Shown here one piece after another: positions 44,597-58,419 of a DNA stretch of 64,000 nt. Origin of the DNA: Toxonevra muliebris (lineage: Eukaryota > Arthropoda > Insecta > Diptera > Pallopteridae); assembly GCA_963691655.1 (NCBI GenBank), contig OY829328.1, forward strand, positions 5,298,204-5,362,203, in the 5' to 3' direction. Positions within the stretch are counted from its first letter, which is position 1. The number at the start of each line of letters is the position of its first letter. The translations under genes were made by a program, and so were the position numbers. The notes below the pieces were generated by a model. That model did not search any database, was not told where the DNA came from, and worked only from the letters and a program-made list of their open reading frames with translations.

Positions 44597-47500
44597 GTAA
44601 GTTTAAATTATTTTACATTATGTGTATAAAATTAATACAAATATTTGCCAGCCATTCCACACGCACCATATTTCTTCCCTCCAACTGACTGCCCACATAC
44701 CACCTCATTCAAACTAAGTTAAAGTGGAAAACTTGAAAAAAAAAAAAATTAAAAATAAGAAAAAACAAAAATTTAATTAATTATATCCACAATACTGAAA
44801 CTAAAACTTTCTTAATATAATCAAAGCTATTGCAGCTTCTTCACACACACACACACACACATATCCAAGAAACAAGTAAAGAACAAAACAAGGAAATACA
44901 TTTTCGCATCAAAACATATTCAATGTGAAAATGTAGATATTTTGCATTTTATACAGTCTGTTGAGCAATTACAGCGCAGTTAAAATTGCATTTTTATTGA
45001 TGACTACGAAAACTTATTAGGATGTGCATGATATCAAAATACAGTTACAAAATGGTATGCTCTCAATTGGCATTGAGTTTTGATCAGCAGTTTTTTAAAT
45101 TTCCCTATATAAAATCCATAAAAATTTAAAATAAAAATGGAATAACCATCCATGTGACTGAATTTCTGCAAATTCCTGTGAATTGAGGTTTTATTCGAAT
45201 TTGCAACGAAACGGCTAGCTCCATACACACACTCATGATTCAACCGTCATGGTTTTATTTGCAATTGCTGTTGCAGTTTTATCGCCGGTTAATATTGTTA
45301 TAATATTTCTTTCTTTTGATACGATCTGCTTGTTCATATCAGATTCCTCTTCTCTTTTTCTCTGGCACAATAGTCCAAGGATGACCCAGGCCGAGCTTTT
45401 CGGATCCATTCATGTTGTACGAGTTATATTTGTAGATAGATTTATAATGAATCCGAACACGAAGTCAAAAACTTTCCTTAGGCAATTTTCACTCTTGGCC
45501 ATTGCCAGCCAAGAGAATATATATCCCAATAAAAAATAAAAAACCTGGTGCTATAAATTTTTTACACGCTGTAGCTAAAAGCCTGTGAAGCATATTTTAA
45601 TTTTTCTTTCAACATGAAGTATTTTGCGTGCGTGCCTTAAGCATCTCTTCATTTTCTTCTTGTTTATGCATCATGTCTGCTGGGTTATACATGCATACAT
45701 ACATATGTCCATATATTATATACTTACTTTAACAAGCATTCGGTATTGTTTGCTTATATTTATATATAAGTTTTGTTAAATTTTTCTGTAAATAGAAGAA
45801 ATTTTGACCCGAATATGTACGCAAAAATTTTCTTCTTTTTTTTCCTGCGTTACTCATGCTAATCTTTTTGTTTTTATTTTTTTTTTTTATGAAAAACTTA
45901 AATCCGATTTCATCCAAAAAAAAAGAGAAAAACGAGATGTTGCCTGCGAAGAAATGGCTGTAATTTGGAAAGGAAAATCTTATTCAAATATCTATTGTGA
46001 AGCTTTAAAACATGTTTGAATTTTAGTAAAATTTTGCACAATTTAACTTGACACACATTCATTGACTACATGCATGCATTCAACACCGTATGCACTACAA
46101 AAGCTTTGCTTGATGCCACATCTCTTGAAGTATCATTATCGTCATCGTCATCATCATGATGTGCATTCTCATGTGTGGCACAGCAAAAAGAAATAAATTC
46201 ATAGAACTTTACAAAAGTTCATCACTTGTACATGTGTGGCGTTGGCTCCTCATACACTCGTGCAACATTAACGAGGTTGAATTCTTCAAACTCAACTCTG
46301 AATGCATGCTACAATTACACGACGACGATAGTCAATCCTTTTTGCAACATGTGCTGCTGCGCTCTTTTTGAATGCAACGATTTATCCGCATTCCTCTTTT
46401 ACTGCTTTTTGATTTCCTAAAGTATCTCGTACTATACTCTGAAGTACGTTATGGAGTAGTAACTCACAAATATACAACAACTACAAATGTGTACCTAGTT
46501 TACTTCCATTTGAGTTGCCCAATTTTGGTTCATCTTTTAGCAGTTTTTTTTTTTTCTTCTTTTTTGCTGTTTTTTTCTTTTTTTTTTTGGTAAAGAACAA
46601 ACTTTATTTAGCATGCTGTCAGTTGAGTTGACAGAAAAAGTTTTTCTATTTTAGTTCCACTAAACTTTTTTAGTTTAAGTTATTTTTATTTTTGTTAGGC
46701 AATATTTAATTTTTACTACATGCAATTTTTGTATGGTTTCATTTAAAATATTTATGTTTTCAATTAATAAATTTAATATTGTGCAAAATCTTTTAGTCTT
46801 AATCTGCTGTAATTTTTCTTTAAATAAAACACTACTTTATAAGATTCATGTCCTGCATGCCACTGTGGTCTTACCGGACCTATTATGTCAAGTTTCATAG
46901 TTTATAGTACACCCGGTCTTAATTGAAACACCTAGAAATGTGTTCAAAGGGAGCACATGAAATCGTCTCCGTTGCAGCCGACATGCGAAAATGTCGGAAA
47001 ACGACATTTTGCCGATATCCGTCCGAACACCTAAATGTAACACTATTGAAAACCCGAAATTGTTGAACGATGGTCGGGCCCACAATTGACTAGCGATTTC
47101 AGTCCGATAGCGTTGAAATATTTCGAACCAAAATGAACTTGCGAATTTGGTTCGATCTTGTTAAACGATTTCGGACCGGCATGAGCTAGCGACTATTTGA
47201 TCCGATATCGTTAAGTTTTCTTACCAAAAATGTTTCCGTTATAAACTTTAAGCAATAAATTTTGAAAATAATATGCGCAATTTAGCTATAATAATTTTTA
47301 TGAACTAATACCATATAAACTTCTCCATTGCAAAACTGTAGTAAGGAGTGAGATTGAAACACACTCGTTTTACCTAATAATTTTTTTTTGTGTGTAAAAT
47401 TTAAAAATTTCTTTGATCTAGTTATCTTTAAAAAATATGTCAGTTGTTATTTTTAATGACAAACATGTTGATTTATTGTGAGTTTGATCAAAATGAGTGA

Positions 47501-50500
47501 AGAAAAAGAAGTACGTCTTAAAATTATTAAAAATTTTCAAAAAATCCAAATTGGTCCTACAAAAAATTGGCCAAAGAATTGAAGGTCTGCCGTCAAACTG
47601 TTTCCAATGTTATTAAACAGTTTCAGGAGAATTTGACCATCGATAGGAAACCTGGTTCGGGAAGAAAACAAGGACCACATGATATTGGGAAAGGCAAGAA
47701 AATAGAAAGAATATTGGAAAGATCTCCATCACATCTGGTAGAAAAAATGCCCGGTTAGCCCAGTGCTCTGACTATTTGGTACGAAAAGTTAAAGCCAATG
47801 CAGGTTTGAAAACATACAAAGTCCAAAAAGTTCCAGACAGGAATGCTGCAAAAAATTTAGACACCAAAAGTAGGGCTCGAATATAAAATCGAATTTCATA
47901 CAAAAATATACATGTTGTATAATGGACGACGAAACGTATGTACTGACAGCTTCCGGGTCAAAATTTTTATGTTGCTGATGCTCGAGGAAATGTCGAAGAA
48001 CAATTTAGAATCTAAAAGCAGACAAAATTTCCTAAAAATTCCTGGTATAGCAAGCTATATGCAGTTGCGGCAAACGAAGCAAATCATTTGTTACAGTGGG
48101 CTCGATAAATACCGAAATATACATCAAAGAATGTTTGAAAAAAATACTACTTCCTTTCATAAGAGAGCACAATGTGTCTATATATTTTTGGCTCGATTTG
48201 GTATCATGTCACTACTGCAAGAAAGCTCTGGAGTGGTACCAAAGTAATAACATAGTTTTTGTACCAAGAGAGGCCAATCCTCCAAATTGTCCGGAGCTAA
48301 GACCAGTGGAGAGATATTGAGCTCTTGTGAAATTAAACTTAAAGAGCACAAAAAAGGCGTCCAAAAATATCGAAGATTTTAAAAGGAGATGGGCAACTGA
48401 TCCAAAAAGTTGTCTGAAACAACTATCAAATCTGTAATGGAAGGCGTACCAAATAAGGTCGACGAATTCATAAATAGTGGTTAGAACTATAAAAGTTATA
48501 TTTTCTGTAATTTGTAAAATATTATCAATTAAATAAAAAAAAATTAAAAGCTCTAAGGTCAACCGTTTAAAAATTATTGAATTTTATATATGTTAAGATT
48601 TTCTCGATCTCACTCCTTATTATTCATGAGTAAGGACTATATCGAAAAGAAACTGCACACATTCAATTCAATATTGCTCACAGTACAGGCGTTTGATCAA
48701 AATGCAGTAAACACCTTTAGAAAGTGTGATCGAATCTGCTTTTATTGTTACTTCTTTATCTGCTATTCTAATTCTAGTTTTCGCAATACGTCGAATTGAA
48801 GATTACGGCCCAAGCAAATTGTGCACAATTACTGTACTGAAAAATAAGTTTGGAAATATCTGTTCTCTCAAAAATTTGCTGAAAAGTGGAAGAACAAATG
48901 TTCAAAAGATCCGAAATTTGAAGCAAAAGTAATGACCTTAATAAACAAAACCAAATCAATGTCGGTGCGAGACTTGGCAAAACAAGTTAGAGTCAGTGCC
49001 TCCATGATTGTAAAAGGAGGAAAGACATAATTTAGACACAAGATAAAAAAGTAACAAAAACAAAAACATGGTAAGACAATTGAAAGGTGGGAAAACATGG
49101 CTTCGAAAACTGTACGGTCATTTGCTTCAAGATGTTGTTGAGTGCGTTGTAGTGGATGATGAAAGCTATGTTAAAATGGACTCAAGAACGTTACCAAATC
49201 TCCAATTCTACACAAAACAAAAAGTATGTGCTGTGGACCAGTCAGTGTCAACAATTTAAGTGGAAAAATTAGGAGAGAAAGTTCTCATCTGGCTGGCTAT
49301 TTGCTTTTGCGGTTTTAAGACCACCCCGTTTTTACAAAGGTCACTATATCCGCAGAAATTTACAAAAAGGAGAGTTTAAAGCGTCGTCTTATACTTTTTC
49401 ACAAAAAATACAATCCCTCTCATTTTTCATACAAAATCATACGACATTATAATTATACGACAGTATATTGGCCAAATGTATAAACAATATTTTGGCCCAG
49501 TTTAGCTGCTGCATACTTCGCCCGCTCGACACTGAATTTGTTAGAAACAAACAACGTCAATTATGTTGCAAAAGATGAGAACACACCAAATGCTCCAGAA
49601 TTTGGACCAATAGAGAAGTATTGGGCTATTGTCAAACGGAACTTGAAGAAAGATAGTCGAGTTGCAGGTGACGTCGAAGAATTGAAAAAACTGGCTTAAG
49701 GCAGTCAGTACTATTACAAAAGAAAGTGTGCAGAGTTTAATGAAAGGGATAAAATAAAAAATTCGGCATAAATTAAGAGAATAATTTTTTTTTCATAAAT
49801 CTTAATGAACAATTAATTTCGATAAATTAATTGTTAATGCAAAAAAAGTTGTAAGCGAAAAATAATTTAGCCGCTATGTTACAAGCAAAACAATGTGTTA
49901 AATGTAAATGAATTAAATAGTTTATATACCGCCCCCAGCCCCCCTCGAAAATAAAATCGCAAAACAAAAATAAAGTTTATGTTTTTGTTTATTTGCAGAG
50001 CTGCCATTCAAGCAATCACAGCATATTTGGATGCGTTCCAAAAAATTGCAGACGCAGCAACAAATTCAAGAGGTAAGTTCAATTTTTCTTAATTTCTCAT
50101 TTTCTTCTTTTTTTTGGTACACATGCATAGGTGAACCAAGTAAAAGAATGTGTTACTCATTCTTTAATAAAAAAAGCAACTCTGTTGAATCCATTGCATT
50201 CAATGCAGAGCAAATCTGAAACTGTTTACTCTAGTTTTATTACCATGTAGTCGAAAGGGTAATGCGTAATGTAATGCGTTTTCTTGCCTTATATTTCTAT
50301 GCCAATATTAATGACAATGATTTTAGAAGACAAATTTTTTCTCTACTTTACCAAAATTAAATTCTAAGATAAATTTCTAAAGAGTTTACTTCTATTTGCA
50401 TTAAAACTATTAATTCGGGAAATTTTGTATTGAGAAAAGATTTTGTATAATTTTTTGCTGGGAATATTCACCAGTGTTTTTGTGTATTTAAAATAGAGTC

Positions 50501-53500
50501 GAATGGTCGGTCGCTGATCTGTTTTCTATTTTTCTTTTATTTTTACGTTTTGTGTTGTGTGTTTGTTTTTTTTTAGTTTTTTTTGTAGTTTTATTTTTAA
50601 AAACAAAATTCTTACGATTATGCAACAATTTCGTTTTTTACACACTTCCTACAATTACATGCAATAAGATTTGAGTTTCTTTAAATGTTTTGCCCAAATG
50701 TTTAAATGAATGCAGGTCGACACAAAAAGTAGACAGACAGAAAAGTTGCAGTTAAAACATCATTGGCAAACGTTTATTTAGTTCTTTTTCTAGTTTTCTT
50801 ATTTTGCTTCTTGTTGCTTGCTGTTGACATTTGATTTGGTGATGGTGTACTGTTGTTGTTGCTGCTGCTTTTGATTGTTTTTTAAGCTGAGTGCATATTT
50901 ATGGTATTTTCTTTAAGATACTTCTGTTTTTTCTGCTGCTGCTACTGTGTAGAGCAAATGTTGCAATGAAAATAATTTACTAAATTGTTCCCATTGCATC
51001 ATTGTTGTTGTTAAATTTAAATAAACATTTTTTAGTTGCCGTTGGCGCTGCTATTACCTAATAAGAAATGAAGAGATGGAAAGAAGATAATAAGCTTTAA
51101 GGAAAAATGTTAATATTATGTAATATTTAACTGCCTTGTTTTTATAAGTTTGTGATAGTTCGTAAAATACTTTTTAACGGTCTATTCGTTGCAGCTGCAG
51201 TAAACCTCTTTTTGCGCGATTTCTAACTTTTGTTTATCAATGAACTTCGGTTTTGGCAGGAATCCTGTGTTAACATAAGGTTTTACTTAACATTATCGAA
51301 CAGAATTGGCAAATTTATTTTACATTAATTTGTATTAATCTATATCGATAATTTAATGTTTTTCCATGTAGGTGGCTTTTCTTTCCAATAGTTCCAAACA
51401 AGTATTTAACCAGTTTGCAATGTTTGGCCCAGATCCCGATCCTGCTGATCATGTTTTTGAAGCTGCAATAGTGATTACGTATAGTGACGGATCTAGGATT
51501 TGGATTTGGGAGAGGCTGATTTTGCTAAATTAAACTATTACATTAATGATTTAATAAATTTAATTAAAGGTGCTGGACTTTTTATTTTTAAAGAAAATAT
51601 TGGGCAAAACGCGCACGTGCCTCTTTTTAAACATCAGTTAAATTTCGAGGAGCCCATCGTGCTGATTTTTTCGTGCACCCAAGATGATCCCTAAATATTC
51701 TCGATACAACAGTAATCAGCATCATTTCCTGGGTCTGTCTTAGATCCTCGTCAATTTTGAACTTTGCCTGAGCCACACTTTACGAGATTCGTCCTCTACA
51801 GAAAAATGTTCGGTCTGGAATCTCCGAAACCACTTCGGGACATTCACAAGCGATGGTACACTTTCTCCATATGCTAACATTATTGGCACTTATTAAATAT
51901 TTCCGCCGGCTTGAGGTTATGCCGAAGTCCGTAAAGAATGGAAAATGAAATCTCTTGCTGTGATGGCGGTAGAATTTCTCTCGATTCTTTCTAGATAGCT
52001 TTGAGTTTTCTTGTCTTCATGTTGTTTGTTTGCAATGAAACTTTAAATGAAATATTGCAATACTATCCTAAACCATCTGACATTTTAGTCTAGTCTTTAC
52101 ACATCATACTATTCCATCTGCTCGAGGTCGAAACTTCTCGAGATCATTTTTTAATATTTTTCATATTCTAACATGTAACATAACCACATTAACCAATACG
52201 ATAGCAGGAAGAGGGAATAGTGCCTTTCAATATTTCCACCCTTAGCAAAAAAAACGTATGTTCTCGCACTTGTCATATGTATTCAGTATTTAACATAACA
52301 AATGACAATTGTCCTTTACTTAACATTTTAATAGGTACCAAAATATTTATACAAGGGTGAAATATAATATGTATACTAAAGATAATATGTGTTACATGAC
52401 TGTCTATGAAAGTGTTTTGTTTTCTTAGTTTCAATTTACATTTTTCCTCATTTACTACTTATTAAAAAAATAACGGTTACCCTTATTTTTTAGTTTAAAT
52501 ACTTGTATTTGAAAAGTTAAAGTTCAGCAAATTTATTTATGCATCGATATCTATAAAATTTCTTCATTCTTCCATATTTCATTATTTCTTAATTGGATTT
52601 TCTTACTTTTTCCCAGTATACTTTAACCATAATAAAACTCAATTTGCAAATGGTTTTGAGTTATCATATATTCATGCAAATTGATCTTCATGAATTCTAT
52701 GGAAAATTAAATTAGGTAACAAGATGGAAAAGATATCAAATGATTTTGTAAAAAAATTTCTATGCTATTTTTCACAATTTTGTGAGAAATTTCAGTATTT
52801 CTACATAAAGCTCGCTAAAAGTTTAGATTCTTCATAATTTTACTTTAATTTAGTCTAGTAGTCATGAAGAGGTAAATATGCATTCAGTCACATAAATAAT
52901 AATCTGTAAGAATTAGTTTATTCAAAGTAAGATAGAAAAAAATAATTAATAAATCTAGATACGTATTTTACTTATCTTCGTCTTTCTTCAGTTCTCTGAG
53001 TAACCTGAAAAGCAAGTGAAGTTTTGTTTGAAACTTGATGTGGATTTTGTGGAAATCGTAGAAGTAGTTCACTCTTAGAAAAGTCTGAAATTTAAAGGAT
53101 TTATTTCAATGGTTTCCTTACGGTCTTGAACGGGTTAAAGAACGCATTCATTTTTCTAAACCATTTTTTGATTCTGAATTGATCTTAACCCTCTAGTTCG
53201 CAAGCCCCCTCTAGGGATAGAATTGCCACCATAACAGTTTTCCGTTGCTACATTCATCATATTATTGAGGGGCTTTCAAAAAAATGCATCAGTTATGAGC
53301 TATGATGCGTATTACAGAAGTTAGCGACAGTCAAAGTCAAAAATTTGTGAAAAATAGGAAAATTAATTATTTTGATTGTATTTGAGATAAAAGTGAAAAA
53401 AATAAATAAAATACTTCCCATCATACTATCCAGATAAAAAATAGCTGTGGATAGCTGAGAGTTTGAATTTTTATATAAAATATTTAATTACTTAAAACAA

Positions 53501-56500
53501 ATTGATAAAAAGCGCACTTAACAACAAATAGTTTTTGGCGTTCAAACTTTCCCACTTCATAAAACCACGCCCATTAGTTTTTCTCTTTCAATTCCGATTT
53601 TTTTTTTTTTATCAATCAAAAATTTGAGAATTAGAGTGTTAAAATGAATTTATTGGGACTAAGCCTGAGCCTTTCAAAATTCGATAAAAAAAAATACATT
53701 TTATTAAACAAAGCATCATTTTTGCAGCTAGCATTTTTTGACATTATATTAGATTTTTTTTAGTATTGTAATGAAAATGAAGATAATTGAACTTTTATTT
53801 TATTTATGCTTAAGAACGACGGCTGTTTTTGCGCCAACATATCAAGTAATCCATTTCTTAGCTATGTTTGTTGAACAAATACGGTTCCACTTAGTTGTAA
53901 TTAGCAAACATAACTCAAATCATTTGAGTCAAATGAGCATTCGTTGAGATTTTGAACTAATGAACCTAATGAATACATTGAACTAAAATGAAACCACAAA
54001 TTATACAACTACATAGTGCATGCGCATGTTGCTACTGTTGCTGCTGCCAATGTCTGTTGTTGGAACGAAAACAACCAAAAATATGTTTGCATTAATTTTA
54101 TTGTGTATATTTCATTTCAACCACAATCGGTGTGAAACTGTCGTCGTTTTTGTTGTATCTCAAATATTATGCCACTATTGTATGAGCAGCAAGCAACCTC
54201 ATTGTTATTATGACTAACTGACTGAGTGAGCGAGCGAGTATGTATGTACGCTCTTGGTAATGGGAACAACAGCAGCAGCATGCAGCTTTGTACAATAGTG
54301 CAACAAACCAACCAAACGACCGACCCGCCGGTTGTTGACCGACTCTCAACAGTCGAATGTTTATGTACTTGTATGTGTAGAGCATGGTGCAACATTAACA
54401 TTGCACCCAAAACCCGAAAACCAGCCCAGACAATATGGCGTTGATGTTGGTGCTATTGCTGTTGTGCTGTTGATGGTTTTATTATTATTAATATTGTTTT
54501 TGTGCTTCGGTGACGTCGCGCTTCACTACATATTTCCGATTTTAATACCAAAAACTTGTACTTTGTTTTTTTTTTTTCTCTTCTGTGTACATAGTAGGTG
54601 AAATATTTTGTCTGGATGTTTAAATCATGTTGTTTGTAAATTTTTGTGTAATTATTGAATAGTTCAATAAAGAAGCAAAAATCCAATAAGTTTCAAATTT
54701 CTTTACTATTTTCTTTTAATACCGCAAATTAAAATAATAGCTGACATAAATACAATTTTAATTTATGGGTATATGAAAATATCCTTTGACAACTTCTAGT
54801 TTCCGAGATATTCTCAAGATATAACTTTTCGTACGTACATGGCAATTTTTAGAAATGAATGAATTTACAATAAGTTTCCCTTCTTGTTGATAGACTCATT
54901 AGCACACAGTCGAAAGATGATATCGTTTAAATGTTCTCCTCCAATGTTTATGCAAATTTGAGCCCTTTTATAGCATATTTCATTACTTTTCTCTATTTTG
55001 TAGTTAATGTTTTATTTTAGGGATGCGAATATTTGGGACTTATTCACATATAGTATTAAATAAAATAACCCCAAAAAAAAGTGTAGAATATTTAGATCCT
55101 GTGAACTAATGCCAATCACCAAAACGAAAGATTATTCCGCGTTCTTGAGAAGTATAGCTCAAAGTCGCGGTGAGAGCATCATCCAAAATAGTGATGACTT
55201 TTGCGCTACCTTTTATACCAAAATGTGTAAAGAAATTTAATGTGTAGCATTCACTTAGTAGAAAATTTTGGACTTCTAAAATAAACATGTTTTTGGTTTT
55301 TTATTTTTTTTCAAATATGTTTCAATGCAAATGATTTAGCTCTTATGCTTTTAATTATAATCCAAAGAGGTTTTCTTAGTTTTTTTGTGCATAGTTGTTG
55401 TTGCTTCAGCATTCTACAAATCAGTTGTAATAAATAGTTGTAAACTTGTTTTTCACAAACGATTATACTATGAGAAAGAAGTGATTTTCCCAATGATATT
55501 GTTGTTTTTATTTTGATGAAACTTTTCCGAACTCGTTGCTTGCATAATTGCCACAGTTGGAGGATATGACATTTTTAGAAAGGTTGATGGATTCTTGCAA
55601 ATTTAGGTTATTCTTTATTTACGCCATGCTGTTATTTAGCATTAACTTTCACAATTTTTTAAATACTTATGTATGTGTTTAAAAATATTTAATTTATTCT
55701 TATCGCTTTTATTTTTCAGGAGCTTCCAAAGAAATTGGCACCGCTCTGACAAGAGTATGCATGAGACACAAGGCGGTTGAGACACGCCTTAAAACATTCA
55801 CTACAGCAATAATGGATTGCCTTGTACAACCATTACAGGTAAAAGTTCAATCGCCTTAATTTTCATATGCTCCTATTAAATTACTTTTATTTTATTTTTC
55901 TGCTCAAAGGATAAATTAGAAGACTGGAAACGCACAGTGGCCACAATTGACAAAGATCATGCCAAAGAATATAAACGCTGTCGCACCGAATTAAAAAAAC
56001 GTTCAAACGACACCCTGCGACTGCAGAAAAAAGCACGTAAAGGCCAATCGGATACAATACAATCGTTGATGGACTCACATATGCAGGATGTGACATTGCG
56101 ACGTGCCGAGTTGGAAGAGGTCGAAAAGAAATCATTACGTTCGGCAATGGTGGAAGAACGTATGCGTTATTGCACATTTGTCGGAATGCTGCAACCGGTG
56201 GTGAAGGAGGAATGTGAAGTGATGTCCGAATTGGAACATTTACAAGTATAATTAATGAGTGAAATTTATTTATGTATTTTTGAAGCATTTATACAGATAA
56301 TAATTTTATTTGTTCAATAGGAAGCTATGCAATCAATTTCAATTGTAACTAAAGATCCCGATGTTTTGCCACAAGCCTCTGAAGAGCTAATACATGATGC
56401 TAAAGCAACAATGACATTATATCCTGAATCACCTGTTGGTGGCTCTGGTTCACAGGGTGGTGGCTCAAACTCTTTGGGTTCACGCAAAAGTTCAGTTTGT

Positions 56501-58388
56501 TCAATTAGTTCGATGAATAGCAGCGGTTCAAGCAATTCACCTGGACATCATCATTATCCTCGTTCATTGTCGCAGGTAATTATTAGATTTAAAATATTTA
56601 GCATGAATAGTTTTGTAGATTTTTAATTTGTGTACGTGGAAGATAACTTTAAACGATATATATGTTTAAATGACTAATTTTATGTCTATTCAAAAGTGAC
56701 TAAAAGCAAGAAAACTATTGCTAAATTTGTATGGCGATTGATTTCAACATATTCGCGTGCATACTTGAAAACTTTTTGTGCACACTTTAGTGTTCATAAT
56801 TACATTTGTTTTATTACACCCAAACTACATACATAATTTGTATAATTATAACAGCTTGTTTATCATGCATAAAACTTTATAAAATGCATACTTCAGTGTC
56901 TGCAGTTTCCGAAATGGTTTTTAATTATGCGTGATATTTTGTTATTTTCTACTGAATCTGATACTGTTCTACTACACAGTGCAACACTATAACTCGATCC
57001 GTGTAACATCTATACATTTTAAAGTACTCATGTATGGTAAGGAAAACCTAACTGTGTTTTGCAAAGTTGGCGCAAAAAATAAAGTTATGACCTCATGTAT
57101 TTTCCGGTCTTCATGCAGAAAAAATCTTATATAGTTACACTATTTAAATGCAGTAAAATTTAAAACATATGAAAATGAAAATAATTAAATATTTTACAAA
57201 TATAAAAGGCGATAGTAGCAATATGAATTTCTTTTACTATTTTTGTGTGAGTAAATGTTAGAAATCTGTGGTAAAAAGGAATAACAGCTTAAATTTATTT
57301 TCTTGCCAGCGGAGTTTAATATCGTCGATTAGTAATATCAATGAAACCATAGCACTGCTTTAAAAGTATCTATGCTAAAATCAAACACCATTCTTGAAAC
57401 TATATACAGTACTAAAAATTATTTAAAGATTTGCAATAGTTTAATATTTATAATCAAAAATATATGCAAAAATAATTTTCATCGTCGAGTCGAGTTAGGT
57501 TGTTTTTCATATTTACCACAGAAATGTTAATTGTTTGGAATTTGGAGTAATTCTTAGTAATAATTTAGAAATACCATCGAGAAATTCGTAATCATTTATG
57601 AATTGTTTGTTAAAAACTAAAAAAAAAAGTTCCACTCTAAATTCAGTAAATGCAACTGATTTTGTATTTTGAAATATCATAGTTTGTTCCGAAGAGTGGT
57701 ATATTTTAGAAAGACGTGTATAATATCCCAGGCTACAATTATTCAATTGATCAATATAATGACAAAAAAATTTGTAACTATAAAAATCAGATGAAAACAG
57801 AAAAATACATGAGGCCATGACTTTATTTCTTGCGCCAAATTTGACAAAATTCTGCTAGGGTTTTCTTACCACATATGGATACTAGAACACGAACCGATCA
57901 GAGGTCTTGATCTCCAATTTTCAGTGTTGTTCTAGTAAATGCTACTCATGCATTTTTAGTATATGATAACCTGCATACCTGAGCACAGCTCGTGCATATT
58001 TGAGAGTATAACTATAACGTCCAATAACGTTTGAGTTATTTTTCACAAAGCTGCAATTGCCTAAAGAAATAAACTTTTAAAGCAGATGATTCTTGGACTT
58101 ACTATTTTTTGTTCATATTATAAAACTTTTCGTGTATACTTCAGTGTTAACATTTAATATTATAAAAAAAAAATGTACACTACTAAAAAAATTTATAAAA
58201 TGATATCTATGAAGAATTTTATTTTTTACTTTGTGAACATTTTTCTTAAACTGTGTACATTTTTTGTTTATACACATCTTATACATAGTCGTAATATTTT
58301 AGAAATTTTCATTTTCTATAAATACAAAGAAATAAATAAAAAATCAAAACTGAATTTTAAAACAATCCTTGATTATAAGCACGCTCTT

Positions 58389-58419
<31 letters not shown>

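Noticed and set aside
45249..45539. 96-codon ORF with signal-like start inside a mim intron
   Set aside because: Hydrophobic start is typical of AT-rich frames; no homology, and no independent transcription signal except an AATAAA that overlaps the stop.
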